NCBI RefSeq assembly: GCF_021227995.1
Contig: NZ_CP089301.1
Span: 4,154,001 to 4,218,000, forward strand
DNA: 64,000 bases
Source of the DNA: Novosphingobium kaempferiae
GTDB taxonomy: Bacteria; Pseudomonadota; Alphaproteobacteria; Sphingomonadales; Sphingomonadaceae
Direction: 5' to 3'
A model generated the notes under the pieces. It was not told where the DNA came from. It saw nothing but the letters and a program-made list of their open reading frames with translations, and searched no databases. Below are positions 41,323 through 50,600 of the stretch, piece by piece. Position numbers and translations under genes: made by a program. Within the stretch, counting starts at the first letter, position 1; each line of letters begins with the position of its first letter.

Positions 41323-42210
41323 TCAGCCGTGCAGCGGTGTTCGCATCGACCCCGGCATCGGCGCGCGGCGGCGCCAGACCTGGTGGATGCGGAAGATCTG
41401 CGGCCCTTCGATCAGGTAACGCCGCCACAGCCGCTGCGGGTTCGAGCAGAGGCGGAAGGCCCATTCCATCGACATCTGCTGCACCATCAGCGGCGCGCGC
41501 TCCTGTTCTCCGGAAAGGAACTCGAGGCTGGCGCCGATGCAGAAGCCGATGCCCTGCCCGCCGCGCGCCTTGGCGACGCGCCGCGCGACGATCTCCTGCT
41601 GGGGCGAGCCCACGGCAAGGAACGAGTAGCGCGCCTTGGCATCGACGAGGAAGCGCACGGCGCGCGCGACTTCGCGCGGATCCTTGATGAAGCCCATCGG
41701 CGGGTTGTAGTGGCTGACGTTGCGCAGCCCGTAGATCTCCTTGATCCGGGCCACGGTGGCGTCGCTGCCGCCGAGGATGGCGACGTGATCGTCGGGCGCG
41801 ATGCCCTGTTCGAACAGGCGCAGCGTCAGGTCGCTGCCCGTCACCACCGGCAGGTCACGGCCGACGCCGCGCGCGAGGCGCGCGAGGATGCGACTGTCGC
41901 ACAGCGTCATCCAGGCATCGCGATAGGCGGGCCACAAGTCGGAGCGGCGGCGCAGCAGGCGCACCACATGGTCGACGTTGGGCGTGACGATATAGGTGAA
42001 CGGCGCCGAGGGCGGTCGCTTGCACACGGCGTCGAACGCGGTCGGCAGGTCGATCGGCGTGAAATCGAGGTCGAGGAACTCCACATCGTCGCGATGCGCC
42101 GCCTGGTGCCCGGCATTCGCGAGGCCGTTAAGCGGAAGTCCCAGTTCAGGCGTAAGAATCTCGTGTCCGGCGATCTCGCGCCCGGTCAGGTTCAGGTTTT
42201 CAAGCGACAT
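41323..42210 (-). CDS. WecG/TagA/CpsF-family glycosyltransferase
   Basis: About 295 residues. The family core is visible: TYIVTPNVDHVVRLLRRRSD, the acidic CDSRILARLARGVG block, ERVTGSDL-like VVTGSDLTLRLFE, ILGGSD, YNPPMGF and FLAVGSPQQEIVARRV. It ends with EWAFRLCSNPQRLWRRYL. Family members add N-acetylmannosaminuronate, glucose or a related sugar to lipid-linked sugar early in assembly. The ATG at 42210 has GGGGAGG seven bases upstream. It heads the minus-strand wecG-glycosidase-Wzy operon and diverges from the export genes. Confidence 0.92.
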   Translation of the reverse strand: MSLENLNLTGREIAGHEILTPELGLPLNGLANAGHQAAHRDDVEFLDLDFTPIDLPTAFDAVCKRPPSAPFTYIVTPNVDHVVRLLRRRSDLWPAYRDAWMTLCDSRILARLARGVGRDLPVVTGSDLTLRLFEQGIAPDDHVAILGGSDATVARIKEIYGLRNVSHYNPPMGFIKDPREVARAVRFLVDAKARYSFLAVGSPQQEIVARRVAKARGGQGIGFCIGASLEFLSGEQERAPLMVQQMSMEWAFRLCSNPQRLWRRYLIEGPQIFRIHQVWRRRAPMPGSMRTPLHG

Positions 42211-42303
42211 GAGCGTGCCTCCCCATCGCGCGAGTATGCCGTCGCGGCGACGCGGGGTCTTCCCGAGCAACTCCGGCCAAGGAACTGCGGCCCCCTTTTG
42301 GCT

Positions 42304-42333
42304 TCCCGAAAAAGGGCACCGGACTTTTCGGGA
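42304..42333. promoter_or_regulatory. 9-bp inverted repeat in the wecG-wza divergent region
   Basis: TCCCGAAAA and TTTTCGGGA are perfect inverses 12 bases apart, nearly midway between the two divergent EPS operons (94 bp from the wecG start, 136 bp from the wza start). No T-run follows, so an operator for a regulator of both operons is more likely than a terminator. Confidence 0.5.
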
Positions 42334-42468
42334 CAGCGGCTGCGACGGACCGATGCGGATTTCTCCCCACGGATAAGCCCGCCCTCATATGGGAGAATTT
42401 TCGGCAAGTAGCACATGGGGTTAGCTTTTCGACAGACCGACATTCGATGCCGGCTGTGGGGGTTAGAC

Positions 42469-43257
42469 ATGTTTCATTCGACCGATGAAGACCGGCCGCT
42501 CGCGGCGCGCCGGAAGACCCGGACCGTTTCGACGGCAATCACCGCTCTGGCCATGGGCCTCGCCGCCCACCCGGCCATGGCACAGGTCATCGCAACCCAG
42601 CTCGGCGCAAGTCCGGCAGCGGCGGCGGCAACGGCAGGCAACGCGGCCGGCCCTGCCATCGCGGCGCCGGTCGCACCGGCCATTGCGCCGACCATCGCGC
42701 CGGTCGTTTCCGGGGCGCAGTCGATGACCGTGATGGCGGAAGCCGCCAATCGCTACACCGTGAGGGCGGGCGACCAGCTCGACGTCTTCGTGTGGGGCGA
42801 GGAGCGGATGCAGCGCCAGGTGCTCGTCCAGCCGGACGGCAACTTCGCCTTCCCGCTGGCGGGCAACATCCGCGCCGCCGGGCGCAACGTCACCGACATC
42901 GCCGACGAGATTCGCGGCCGCATCGCGCTGAACTACACCGCCGCGCCGCCCGACGTCACCGTCACCGTGCGCGAGACCGATGGCACCCGCTTTTACGTGC
43001 TGGGCAAGGTCCGCACGCCGGGCAGCTTCACCAGCGGCTCGGCCCCGAACATCCTGCAGGCCCTGAGCATGGCCGGCGGCATCGCGGAGTTCGCCGACAC
43101 CGGCAGCGCCGTGATCCTGCGCCAGACCCGCAATGGGCAGGTCGTCGAACGCGTTCGCCTGAGCAGTCTGCTGAAAGGCGCGCGTTCGCTGCAATCCGGA
43201 GCCCTTGCCACGCCGCTGCCGACTCTCCAGAGCGGCGACGTGCTGCTGATCCCGTGA
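42469..43257 (+). CDS. Polysaccharide export protein (Wza/GumB-like)
   Basis: About 262 residues. A signal peptide ending near PAMAQ precedes an Ala/Pro-rich linker (about 40-85). The poly-export domain (YTVRAGDQLDVFVWGEERMQRQVLVQPDGNFAFPLAGNIRAAG) follows, then an SLBB domain (TRFYVLGKVRTPGSFT; VLQALSMAGG-type block). No lipobox Cys is seen. It forms the outer-membrane/periplasmic channel for EPS. The ATG follows GGGGG TTAGAC. Its stop overlaps the next start (GTGA), the first of a chain of coupled genes through the BY-kinase. Confidence 0.92.
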   Translation: MFHSTDEDRPLAARRKTRTVSTAITALAMGLAAHPAMAQVIATQLGASPAAAAATAGNAAGPAIAAPVAPAIAPTIAPVVSGAQSMTVMAEAANRYTVRAGDQLDVFVWGEERMQRQVLVQPDGNFAFPLAGNIRAAGRNVTDIADEIRGRIALNYTAAPPDVTVTVRETDGTRFYVLGKVRTPGSFTSGSAPNILQALSMAGGIAEFADTGSAVILRQTRNGQVVERVRLSSLLKGARSLQSGALATPLPTLQSGDVLLIP

Positions 43258-44420
43258 CGGCGGCGCATCGTGGCACGCTGCTCCTCCTCGCTGCCGCCCC
43301 GCCGATGCTGGGTGCGGCGCTGGGGCTGGCCCCGACCCATGCGGCCGCGCAGGAGCAGCAGCCGTACATCGAGTTCGACATGACGGGGTTCACGGGCCGC
43401 AACCCGTTCCTCACCCTCGACGACCGGGCTCGAACCTCCGGCGGGGAAATCTCCGCGCAGGGTGGCATCGGCATCGGGATCGATCCGAAGACCGCGCTCG
43501 ATCTCGACGGCAGGATCGCCTACCGCCGGTACGACCGCCGTTACGGCTCGTTCACCACCGGCCGCGCCTCCGCCGAACTCAAGTATCGCGACGACGAGCG
43601 CCTCTCGCTGAGTTCACGGGCGCGCTTCGACCGGTCACTGCCGCTGGAAACCCTGGCGAGCACGATCGACGCCGCAGTCGACCCGATCAGTCTCCAGGAA
43701 AGCTATGCGCTCGAACAGAACGTGCGCTGGCGCCCGGATGCACATACCAGCTTCGCGGGCGAGATCTCGTGGAACCGCCGCGTTCCGCTGGGCTCGGTGC
43801 TGCTGGCCAAGACGGATGCGACGAGCTTCGGCGCGAGCGCGGAGCGGCACATATCGCCCTATACCTGGATAGGCCTGGGCGGCGTCGCGACCTTCAGCGA
43901 ATCCGCGGACGGTTCGGACTCGGATTCCGCCATCGTCGTCCTCAAGGTGGGCACCCGCATCGGTCGGTACTTCTCCGCGCAGGCGGAAGGGGGGCTGTCG
44001 AAGATCACGCGCACTGAATCCGACGGTCGGCGCAACAACACGCCCGCCCAGCCGACCGCGTCCGTCTCGCTGTGCTACGATCCGCGCCGCCTGCGGGTCT
44101 GCCTTTCGGGCAGGATTTCGCCGGTCGTCACCAGCTTCGGCGGCATCCAGCGCGAAAAGACGCTGAACGCCACGTTCCAGTTGCAGACCAGCGAGCGCGG
44201 CACGCTCAGCGCCACTGCCGATTACCGCGCGGTCCCCGGCCCCACTTTCGAAACGGATACGAAGGTGATGCGCCTGTCCACTGCCTACGAGCACCGGCTC
44301 GACAACCGGTTCCGCCTTCACGTCGGCGCGGATTATGACCGCCGCACCGGCTTGTCCAGCCAGACGCTCGGCACCTGGACCGTCCGGGTCGGCGTCACCT
44401 TCCGGATACCCAGCCGATGA
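43254..44420 (+). CDS. Outer-membrane beta-barrel protein of the EPS operon
   Basis: About 388 residues. The GTG start overlaps the wza stop (GTGA). A hydrophobic signal (GTLLLLAAAPPMLGAALGLA) ends near HAAAQ. The rest alternates polar and hydrophobic residues in 10-12-residue strands (ALDLDGRIAYRRYDRRYGSF; FRLHVGADYDRRTGLSSQ) and ends WTVRVGVTFRIPSR, typical of a barrel. Proteins of this type sit beside Wza-like exporters in sphingomonad and other EPS operons. A role in secretion or surface anchoring is inferred. Confidence 0.8.
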   Translation: MTAAHRGTLLLLAAAPPMLGAALGLAPTHAAAQEQQPYIEFDMTGFTGRNPFLTLDDRARTSGGEISAQGGIGIGIDPKTALDLDGRIAYRRYDRRYGSFTTGRASAELKYRDDERLSLSSRARFDRSLPLETLASTIDAAVDPISLQESYALEQNVRWRPDAHTSFAGEISWNRRVPLGSVLLAKTDATSFGASAERHISPYTWIGLGGVATFSESADGSDSDSAIVVLKVGTRIGRYFSAQAEGGLSKITRTESDGRRNNTPAQPTASVSLCYDPRRLRVCLSGRISPVVTSFGGIQREKTLNATFQLQTSERGTLSATADYRAVPGPTFETDTKVMRLSTAYEHRLDNRFRLHVGADYDRRTGLSSQTLGTWTVRVGVTFRIPSR

Positions 44421-45919
44421 ACACGACTTCTCCGATGCCCGCGACGCCCGCATCGCCGTCGCCGAACGATGCCGAAGCCCTCGGCATCTACCCGGTCGAG
44501 ATCCTCGCCATGCTGCGCCGCCGCTGGCGCTGGCTGATCGCGCCGACCCTGCTCGGAGCGGGCGCGGCGACCGCGACCGTGCTGATGCGCGAGCCGGTCT
44601 ACCGCTCCAGCGCGACGCTGCTGATCGATTCCCCGCAGATCCCGACGAGCCTCATCGCCTCGCCGCTGACCGAAGTGGCCGACGAGCGCATCGCCAAGAT
44701 CCGCCAGCAGATCGTAAGCCGCGACAGCCTCACCCGGCTGATCGAGCAGAACAAGCTCTATCCCAAGGAGCGGGCCGCCATCGAGTATCCCAAGCTGCTC
44801 GAAATGATGCGCAACAAGATCGGGGTGAACCTCGTCGCCGCCAACCAGGCGCAGGGCCGGGGCAGCACGATCGCCTTCAACCTCACGTTCGACTATCGGG
44901 ACGCGCGCTCGGCACAGGCCGTGACCGAACAGCTTACCCGCATGTTCCTCGTCGAGGACAAGCGCTTCCGCACCGAGCAGGCGACCGGCACCGCCGCCTT
45001 CCTCGCCCGGCGTTCGGACGAGCTGCGCCGCCAGCTGCGCGACCTTGCCGAGAAGCGCCGCGGCGTGGAGGCCCGCTATGCCGGGGCGCTGCCCACCGAC
45101 GTGGCGCTCAGTTCGCAATCGAGCTCGGCGATGCGCGCGGAAATCTCGCGCACCGACGCGGAGACGCAGGGGCTGATCCAGCAGTCCAGCCTGCTCGCCG
45201 CCCGCCAGCAGGAGATCGAACGCCTGCCGCCCGGCATCGAGAACCTCCAGCGCGCCGAGGAACGCCTCGTCCGCCTGCTCGCCAGCCATTCGGAAGCCTT
45301 CCCCGACGTCATCGCCGCGCGCGCCGAAGTCGACCGCCAGCGCGCCATGCTGGCCAAGGAGCCCGCGCGCGGCGAGACGCTGATCCAGGCCGAGATCGTC
45401 GCCGGGCGTGAACGCATCGCCACCCTCGCCGCACGCCGCGCCGAGCTGGTGAACACGATGGCAGACCTCGACCGCCGCGTGGCGCAGGCGCCGCAGTCCG
45501 CCTACGAGCTGAACACGATCGAGCGCGAGTACGACAACATCAAGCGCCAGTACGACTCCCTCAGGGAGAAGCAGCTCGATGCGCAGGTCGCGGCCAATCT
45601 CCAGACGGAGGACAAAGGCGAGCGGTTCACCGTGGTCGATCCGCCGAACCTGCCGCTCCACCCGCTCGGCAAGAGCGGCTGGATAGTCCTGGCGATGGGC
45701 ATCGCCGCAGGCTTCGCCATCGGCCTGTGCCTCATCATCGCCCGCGAAATGCTGACCGGCACCATCCATGGCGCCGAAAGCCTCCGCCGCGCCGTGCGCG
45801 CACCTCTGTTCGGAACCGTGGGCACGAGCCGCGGACCGTCATTCCTCGATCGGCTCGCGGCCTGGCTGCCCGGCCGCTCGCGAGCCGCATCGCCGGCCTA
45901 TTCGGGAGCAGGGATATGA
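44417..45919 (+). CDS. Chain-length determinant / polysaccharide co-polymerase (Wzc/GumC-like)
   Basis: A 500-residue PCP protein. TM1 lies near residues 33-55 (WRWLIAPTLLGAGAATATVL), after the Wzz-type EILAMLRRRWRW motif. A long coiled-coil periplasmic region follows (ELRRQLRDLAEKRRGVEAR; ERLVRLLASHSEAFPDV). TM2 is at about 430-450, preceded by the Pro-rich DPPNLPLHPLGKSGW. No kinase domain is fused, as it is encoded separately just downstream. ATGA overlaps at both ends. It controls EPS chain length and assembly with the BY-kinase. Confidence 0.93.
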   Translation: MNTTSPMPATPASPSPNDAEALGIYPVEILAMLRRRWRWLIAPTLLGAGAATATVLMREPVYRSSATLLIDSPQIPTSLIASPLTEVADERIAKIRQQIVSRDSLTRLIEQNKLYPKERAAIEYPKLLEMMRNKIGVNLVAANQAQGRGSTIAFNLTFDYRDARSAQAVTEQLTRMFLVEDKRFRTEQATGTAAFLARRSDELRRQLRDLAEKRRGVEARYAGALPTDVALSSQSSSAMRAEISRTDAETQGLIQQSSLLAARQQEIERLPPGIENLQRAEERLVRLLASHSEAFPDVIAARAEVDRQRAMLAKEPARGETLIQAEIVAGRERIATLAARRAELVNTMADLDRRVAQAPQSAYELNTIEREYDNIKRQYDSLREKQLDAQVAANLQTEDKGERFTVVDPPNLPLHPLGKSGWIVLAMGIAAGFAIGLCLIIAREMLTGTIHGAESLRRAVRAPLFGTVGTSRGPSFLDRLAAWLPGRSRAASPAYSGAGI

Positions 45920-46686
45920 ACGCTGAAATGTCATTCATTCCGCAGGGCGGCATCGAAGTGCCCGCGGTTGCCGGGATCACCTTCGCACCGGACGCGGACT
46001 ACCTCGCGGCCAACCACATGATCGGCCTCGCGCCGCTCAGCAACGAGCTGCATCCCTTCACGATGATCCGCTCGGCGCTGCTGGATCATGCCCGCGCCAC
46101 CGGCACCCGCGTCTTCGCGGTGACATCGGCGGAGCCCGGCAACGGCAAGACGCATATCGCCGCCAACCTTGCGATGGTGCTGGCCCGCGTCCACCCGACC
46201 GTCCTCGTCGAACTCGACCTGCGTCGCCCCTCGCTCGGCGAGCGGCTCGGCCTTCCCGACGACTACGCGGGCGTCGACGACTACCTTGCGGGCGAATGCC
46301 CCTGGAGCGCCACGCAGGCGCGGATCGAGGGGCTGGACCTTGCCGTCCACCGCGTCCGCCGCCCGCGCCTCGACGCCGAGGCGCTGCTCGCCTCGAACGG
46401 CCTGCCGCTGGCCCTGCGCAACCGGCAGTTCCTCGACAGCGGCGCGATCTGCATCATCGACACGCCGCCGGCGATCCTGAGCGACGACATGGTGCTCATC
46501 GCCCGCAGCGTCGATGGCATGCTGGTCGTGGCCGAGGAAGGCCGCACCGCAAGAGGCGCCCTGCGCGAGATCGCGCACGCCGTCAGCCCGACGCCGATCA
46601 TCGGCACGGTGCTCAACCGTTCCATCTCGCAGCCGATGAGGCGGATCGACTACGGGTATTACAAAAGCGGCCCCAGAGAGGCCTGA
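45916..46686 (+). CDS. BY-type tyrosine kinase (CpsD/CapB-like)
   Basis: About 256 residues. Walker A is TSAEPGNGKTHIAANLA, Walker A' is VLVELDLRRPSLGERLG and Walker B is ICIIDTPPAI. These are the three hallmarks of bacterial tyrosine kinases. The C-terminus has a short Tyr cluster (IDYGYYKSG) that can be autophosphorylated. It pairs with the upstream co-polymerase to form a split Wzc. The start overlaps the co-polymerase stop (ATGA). Cycles of phosphorylation are expected to control EPS polymerisation. Confidence 0.93.
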   Translation: MNAEMSFIPQGGIEVPAVAGITFAPDADYLAANHMIGLAPLSNELHPFTMIRSALLDHARATGTRVFAVTSAEPGNGKTHIAANLAMVLARVHPTVLVELDLRRPSLGERLGLPDDYAGVDDYLAGECPWSATQARIEGLDLAVHRVRRPRLDAEALLASNGLPLALRNRQFLDSGAICIIDTPPAILSDDMVLIARSVDGMLVVAEEGRTARGALREIAHAVSPTPIIGTVLNRSISQPMRRIDYGYYKSGPREA

Positions 46687-46714
46687 TCCCCCCTTCAAAT
46701 CAGCGGAGAGTCCG

Positions 46715-47680
46715 ATGCTGACCCTGATATCCAAGGGTCGCGCCAAGTGGTTGCGCGACCTGCCGTCCCGTGTCGCCTTCAACGTGCTCAACGAACGGCG
46801 TCTGCGCCTGTGGCTCGGCCAGCGGCATGCCGCCGCGCTTAACCGCCATTCGCACAGCCTGCCGCAGATGGATCCCCTCGGCGCTGCGATCGTCGATGCG
46901 GTCAACACCCACGGCGTCTACGTCACCACGCTCGACGCGCTGGGCGTCCCGGGGTCCGCCTCGCTGATGGACCTGGCAGGACCGCTGGCGGACGACTTCG
47001 CGGAGGACGCGCGCACGCTCGCCGCCGAAGGGCAGCAGTTCATCATCGTCCCGCCTGCCGAGATCGTGCGCAACCCGCAAATCTTCCGCTGGGGCCTGCA
47101 CGACCGCCTGCTCGACATCGCCGAGAGCTACATCGGCCTGCCGGTCGCCTATGACGGCGTGGTCATCAACTACACCGTCGCCGACGGGCTGGAGATCGCG
47201 ACGCGCCAGTGGCACCGCGACCGCGAGGACCGGCGCATGCTGAAGATCGCGATCTATCTCCACGAGGTCGACGACGAGGGCGGCCCGTTCGAGTGCATCT
47301 CGCTCCCCGACACGGTCCGCAGCGACGACGAAGGCTACCGCTACGAATTCGGCTCCGAGGATTCGCTGCGCCAGCGGCTCGGCGCGGATTTCTCGCGCGA
47401 CCGCAGAAGCTGCACCGGGCTCAAGGGCACCGTGGTCTTCGCCGACACCGCGCGCTTCTTCCACCGTGGCAAGCCCGCCACGGGGCGCGACCGCGCCGCG
47501 CTGTTCTACAGCTACTTCGCCAATCCGCCGCGCCACCCGTTCCTGTGCGAGCGCAGCGGCATCTCGCGTTCGGAGGTTCGACACATGGTCAACGGCATGC
47601 CCGAGCGCCAGCGCACCGCCGCGCTGTGGCCAAGCCACCTGCCGCCGGTGCTGCGGATCATCCCCCCGGCCAGTCTCTGA
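46715..47680 (+). CDS. Phytanoyl-CoA dioxygenase-like (Fe(II)/2OG) protein in the EPS operon
   Basis: 321 residues. The double-stranded beta-helix core shows a His-x-Asp motif in QWHRDREDRRMLK and a distal His in ADTARFFHRGKPATGRDR, followed by Arg for 2-oxoglutarate. Between them is IAIYLHEVDDEGGPFECI, as in PhyH-type oxygenases. The ATG has GGAGAG upstream, 28 bp after the kinase gene, and a terminator follows. A role in hydroxylating a sugar, lipid carrier or substituent of the EPS is possible. Family assignment is fair, and the substrate is unknown. Confidence 0.75.
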   Translation: MLTLISKGRAKWLRDLPSRVAFNVLNERRLRLWLGQRHAAALNRHSHSLPQMDPLGAAIVDAVNTHGVYVTTLDALGVPGSASLMDLAGPLADDFAEDARTLAAEGQQFIIVPPAEIVRNPQIFRWGLHDRLLDIAESYIGLPVAYDGVVINYTVADGLEIATRQWHRDREDRRMLKIAIYLHEVDDEGGPFECISLPDTVRSDDEGYRYEFGSEDSLRQRLGADFSRDRRSCTGLKGTVVFADTARFFHRGKPATGRDRAALFYSYFANPPRHPFLCERSGISRSEVRHMVNGMPERQRTAALWPSHLPPVLRIIPPASL

Positions 47681-47692
47681 CATCGGAGGTCC

Positions 47693-47727
47693 AGCCCCGG
47701 ACGGCAGCGCTGTCCGGGGCTTTCGTT
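47693..47727 (+). terminator. Terminator of the wza-kinase-oxygenase operon
   Basis: AGCCCCGGAC and GTCCGGGGCT pair over 10 bp with a 9-base loop and are followed by TTTCGTT. It lies 12 bp after the oxygenase stop and before the convergent glycosyltransferase. Confidence 0.8.
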
Positions 47728-47736
47728 CAGGCCACG

Positions 47737-49056
47737 TCACCGTGCCAGCGGCTTCAGCAGGTCCACCATGCGACCGGCGCAGCGCTCCGGATCGTGGCGC
47801 TCCAGCACCCTCGCCCGCGCCTCCATGCCCATCGCCGCGAGTTCCTCGGGCCAGGCATCCAGCGCTTCGTCGAGGGCACCTTCCAGCGCTTCGATCGAGC
47901 CCGAGGGCACCAGCCAGCCCACGTCGCCGTCCACCAGTTCGGGTATCCCGGCGATGGCGGTGGCGATGACCGGGCGGCCCAGCGCCATCGCCTCCATCAG
48001 CACCACCGGCAGGCCCTCGGCGAAGCTCGGCAGGACGAGGGCGCGGGACGCACGCAGTGCCTCGCGGATCGTTTCCGGGCTAGCCCAGCCGCGCAGGGTG
48101 ACGATGCCGCGCAGGCCGAGCCGCTCGATCTGCGCCTCGATGATCGCCTCATCCTCGCCCCCGCCGATGACGTCGAGCCGGATTTCGCGGCGCGCCGCCA
48201 CGCGGGCGACGGCTTCCAGCAGCAGCGGCAGGCCCTTTTGCGCGCTCAGCCGCGCCACGCAGAGCAGCTGCGGCGTGACGACCGGCTCCTGCACGCCGTC
48301 CTCGATGCTGGCGAAGAACGCGGGGTCCGGTGCGCAGTGGACGACGTGGATGCGCGACCAGTGATCCGGGCGCGACCAGCGCATGAGCTGCCCGCGCCCG
48401 AAGCTGGAGACGCCGATGACGAAGGCCGCCTCGGCGATCTTGCCCGGCAGGTCGAGCCCGCGAGGGGCATCGAACTCGTCCGGCCCGTGCGCGGTGAAGC
48501 TGTAGGTCACGGGCGCGAGGCGGGCGACGAGGCGTGCCACCATCGCCGGGTTCGTCCCGAAATGGGCGTGGAGGTGCGAGACACCTTCCGCCTCCAGCCG
48601 CCGCGCGAGCAGCGCCGCCTCGGCGAAATAGGCGCAGGCGCGGATGCGGTTGCCGCTGCCACCGGTGCGCCAGGCGAGGCCCAGCGCGCGCAGCGCCGCG
48701 ACGGGACGTGTGGCGAGACAGCCGAGCACGGCCTTCGCCAGCGCGCCCCTGTCCTCCAGCAGCCCGGTGGTCCGCGCCGCCTCGGCGCGCTCTGTCGCGT
48801 CGGCCGCGCCTTCCCCGGCACGGCGCACAGTGAAGCGGTGGACCTCGATACCCTGCCGTTCAAGCGCGGCGATCTCGGTCTGGATGAAGCTGTGACTGAT
48901 CTTCGGGTAGACGTTGCTGAGGTAGGCAACCGCCGCGCGACTGCGCCGGGTGGCGGTGCCGACCGCCCCCCGCACGCCATGCTCGCGCACGGCCTCTTCA
49001 CGCCCGAGGCGCTTCAGGACGAGCGGCGCGAGGGCCGTTTCGGTGATCTGGGTCAT
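47737..49056 (-). CDS. Family 4 glycosyltransferase
   Basis: About 439 residues with the GT-B fold. N-terminal half: VAYLSNVYPKISHSFIQTEIAALERQGIEV and HLHAHFGTNPAMVARL. C-terminal half: LLCVARLSAQKGLPLLLEAVARV, LRGWASPETIREAL and the donor motif PSFAEGLPVVLMEAMALGRPVIAT. That makes it a typical EPS glycosyltransferase (WcaL-like N-terminus). The ATG at 49056 (MTQITETALAP) lacks a clear ribosome site. Earlier in-frame starts add residues with no family match. It stands alone on the minus strand, convergent with the export operon. Confidence 0.9.
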   Translation of the reverse strand: MTQITETALAPLVLKRLGREEAVREHGVRGAVGTATRRSRAAVAYLSNVYPKISHSFIQTEIAALERQGIEVHRFTVRRAGEGAADATERAEAARTTGLLEDRGALAKAVLGCLATRPVAALRALGLAWRTGGSGNRIRACAYFAEAALLARRLEAEGVSHLHAHFGTNPAMVARLVARLAPVTYSFTAHGPDEFDAPRGLDLPGKIAEAAFVIGVSSFGRGQLMRWSRPDHWSRIHVVHCAPDPAFFASIEDGVQEPVVTPQLLCVARLSAQKGLPLLLEAVARVAARREIRLDVIGGGEDEAIIEAQIERLGLRGIVTLRGWASPETIREALRASRALVLPSFAEGLPVVLMEAMALGRPVIATAIAGIPELVDGDVGWLVPSGSIEALEGALDEALDAWPEELAAMGMEARARVLERHDPERCAGRMVDLLKPLAR

Positions 49057-49250
49057 CGCCGCATTATGCTTACCGCGCCCGCCCGCGGCATTGCGTGTTT
49101 TCCGTAGGGAATTTGGCCTGTGGGCCATGGGAGCATGATCGCACGGATGCCGCGCCGCAACGCAGCGTGGGATGAACCGGGTTCGTTGCGGGAGATCCGA
49201 TTTGCCGGCCTTGGCCGCCTTGTATTCCGGTTGGTGGAAGAGGAACCGGG

Positions 49251-49270
49251 ACGGTGAACCGTCCACGGTT
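49251..49270. promoter_or_regulatory. Interleaved palindromes before the SleB-type gene
   Basis: AACCGT-CC-ACGGTT (49257-49270) is a perfect palindrome and overlaps ACGGT-GA-ACCGT (49251-49262). The pair ends 33 bp before the start codon of the downstream gene, in the position of a regulator site over the promoter. Confidence 0.45.
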
Positions 49271-49303
49271 GGGCCATCTACGATTGGGCGTGGGAGGACG
49301 GTC

Positions 49304-50440
49304 ATGCGCCGGGCCCGGGTGGGGCTCGGCGCATGTCTGGCCCTGCTCGCCGTCGCCACGGTGCCGGTCGACCACCCCGTCGCCAGCCCGCTGCCCCGAT
49401 TGACCACGCCGCCCATCGTGCGCGGCGCGTTCGACGGGCCGGACGCCATGCCGCTGCCGCCCGCCGATGCCCAGTCGCTGCTGGCCCGCGCCTTCAACGC
49501 GCAGGTGCCGATGGCGCGCGGCGTGCTCGTCCCCGCGCAGCCTTTCTACCTGCGCACCGGGCCGGAGGACATCGCCCGCGCCACGGACTGCCTCGCCGCC
49601 GCTGACTATTACGAGGCCGGAGTCGGCATCTCCGACCAGCGCGCCGTCGCGCAGGTGGTGCTGAACCGCGTGCGCCACCGGGCCTTCCCCTCGACCGTGT
49701 GCGGCGTCGTCTTCCAGGGGTCGGAGCGTCGCACCGGCTGCCAGTTCACCTTCACCTGCGACGGCTCGCTGCTGCGCCGCACGCCTTCCGCCGTAGCATG
49801 GCAGCAGGCGCGCCGCGTGGCGACCGAGATGCTGCTCGGTCAGGTGGAGCCGATCGTCGGCCTCGCCACGCATTACCATACCGACTGGGTGAGCCCGGCG
49901 TGGGACCGCACGATGGACAAGATCGCCGTCGTGCGCACGCACCTGTTCTATCGCTGGCGCGGGCAGCAGATCTTCGAGATGCGCTACAGCGGCGTCGAGC
50001 CGGAAATCGCCCAGCTCGCCCGCCTGTCCGATGCGCATCGGGGAGAGGACTTCTCGGTTCCCGACGTGGAACTCGCCGCCTCGTCCGCCGTACCGGCGCC
50101 GCATATCGCGACGATCATGCCGACCGGTCCGCTGGCACCGCCGCTCGGCGCGCCGAGCGTCGCCGCGCCGCCGCCGTCGAACGTATTCCTCGTCACGCTC
50201 CCCGCCGGGGGCTCGCCCGCAAGCTTCCGCGCGCTGGCCGAACAGCGCTGCGCCGGGGTGAGCCAGTGCCGCTTCATCGGCTGGACCGACGCCGCGCGCA
50301 CGCCGCGCGCCCTGCCGATGCCCGGCAGCGCGGTCGATGCGATCGCCTTCGTCTTCGAACGCCACAGCACCACTGCCGCCGCCAGCATGCGCTGGGACTG
50401 CGCCCGCTTCGCGCCGGACGCCTCGGGCCGCTGCATCTGA
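49304..50440 (+). CDS. SleB-type cell-wall hydrolase domain protein
   Basis: About 378 residues. A signal-like N-terminus (MRRARVGLGACLALLAVATV) is followed at about 95-210 by the Hydrolase_2/SleB domain: LAAADYYEAGVGISDQRAVAQVVLNRVRH, FPSTVCGVVFQGSERRTGCQFTFTCDG and the GLATHYHTDWVSPAW block. The Glu in YYEAG fits the catalytic acid. The C-terminal third is Pro/Ala-rich with no known domain. The ATG follows GGGAGG. The domain cleaves peptidoglycan. Next to EPS export genes it could open the wall for export, which is inferred. Confidence 0.85.
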   Translation: MRRARVGLGACLALLAVATVPVDHPVASPLPRLTTPPIVRGAFDGPDAMPLPPADAQSLLARAFNAQVPMARGVLVPAQPFYLRTGPEDIARATDCLAAADYYEAGVGISDQRAVAQVVLNRVRHRAFPSTVCGVVFQGSERRTGCQFTFTCDGSLLRRTPSAVAWQQARRVATEMLLGQVEPIVGLATHYHTDWVSPAWDRTMDKIAVVRTHLFYRWRGQQIFEMRYSGVEPEIAQLARLSDAHRGEDFSVPDVELAASSAVPAPHIATIMPTGPLAPPLGAPSVAAPPPSNVFLVTLPAGGSPASFRALAEQRCAGVSQCRFIGWTDAARTPRALPMPGSAVDAIAFVFERHSTTAAASMRWDCARFAPDASGRCI

Positions 50441-50600
50441 GCCTCGGGCCCGGTCCGGCCGCCCAATAGCCCCTCCCGAAAATTGCCACGCGGTTTCAGG
50501 AATGTCCCCGCGCGGCACCGCCGCCTAGACTTCGGGACGGGAACGGGGGCGTTTTCGCGGACGGGATGCCCGGATCATTTCCCGGTGGAGGGAACCGCAC

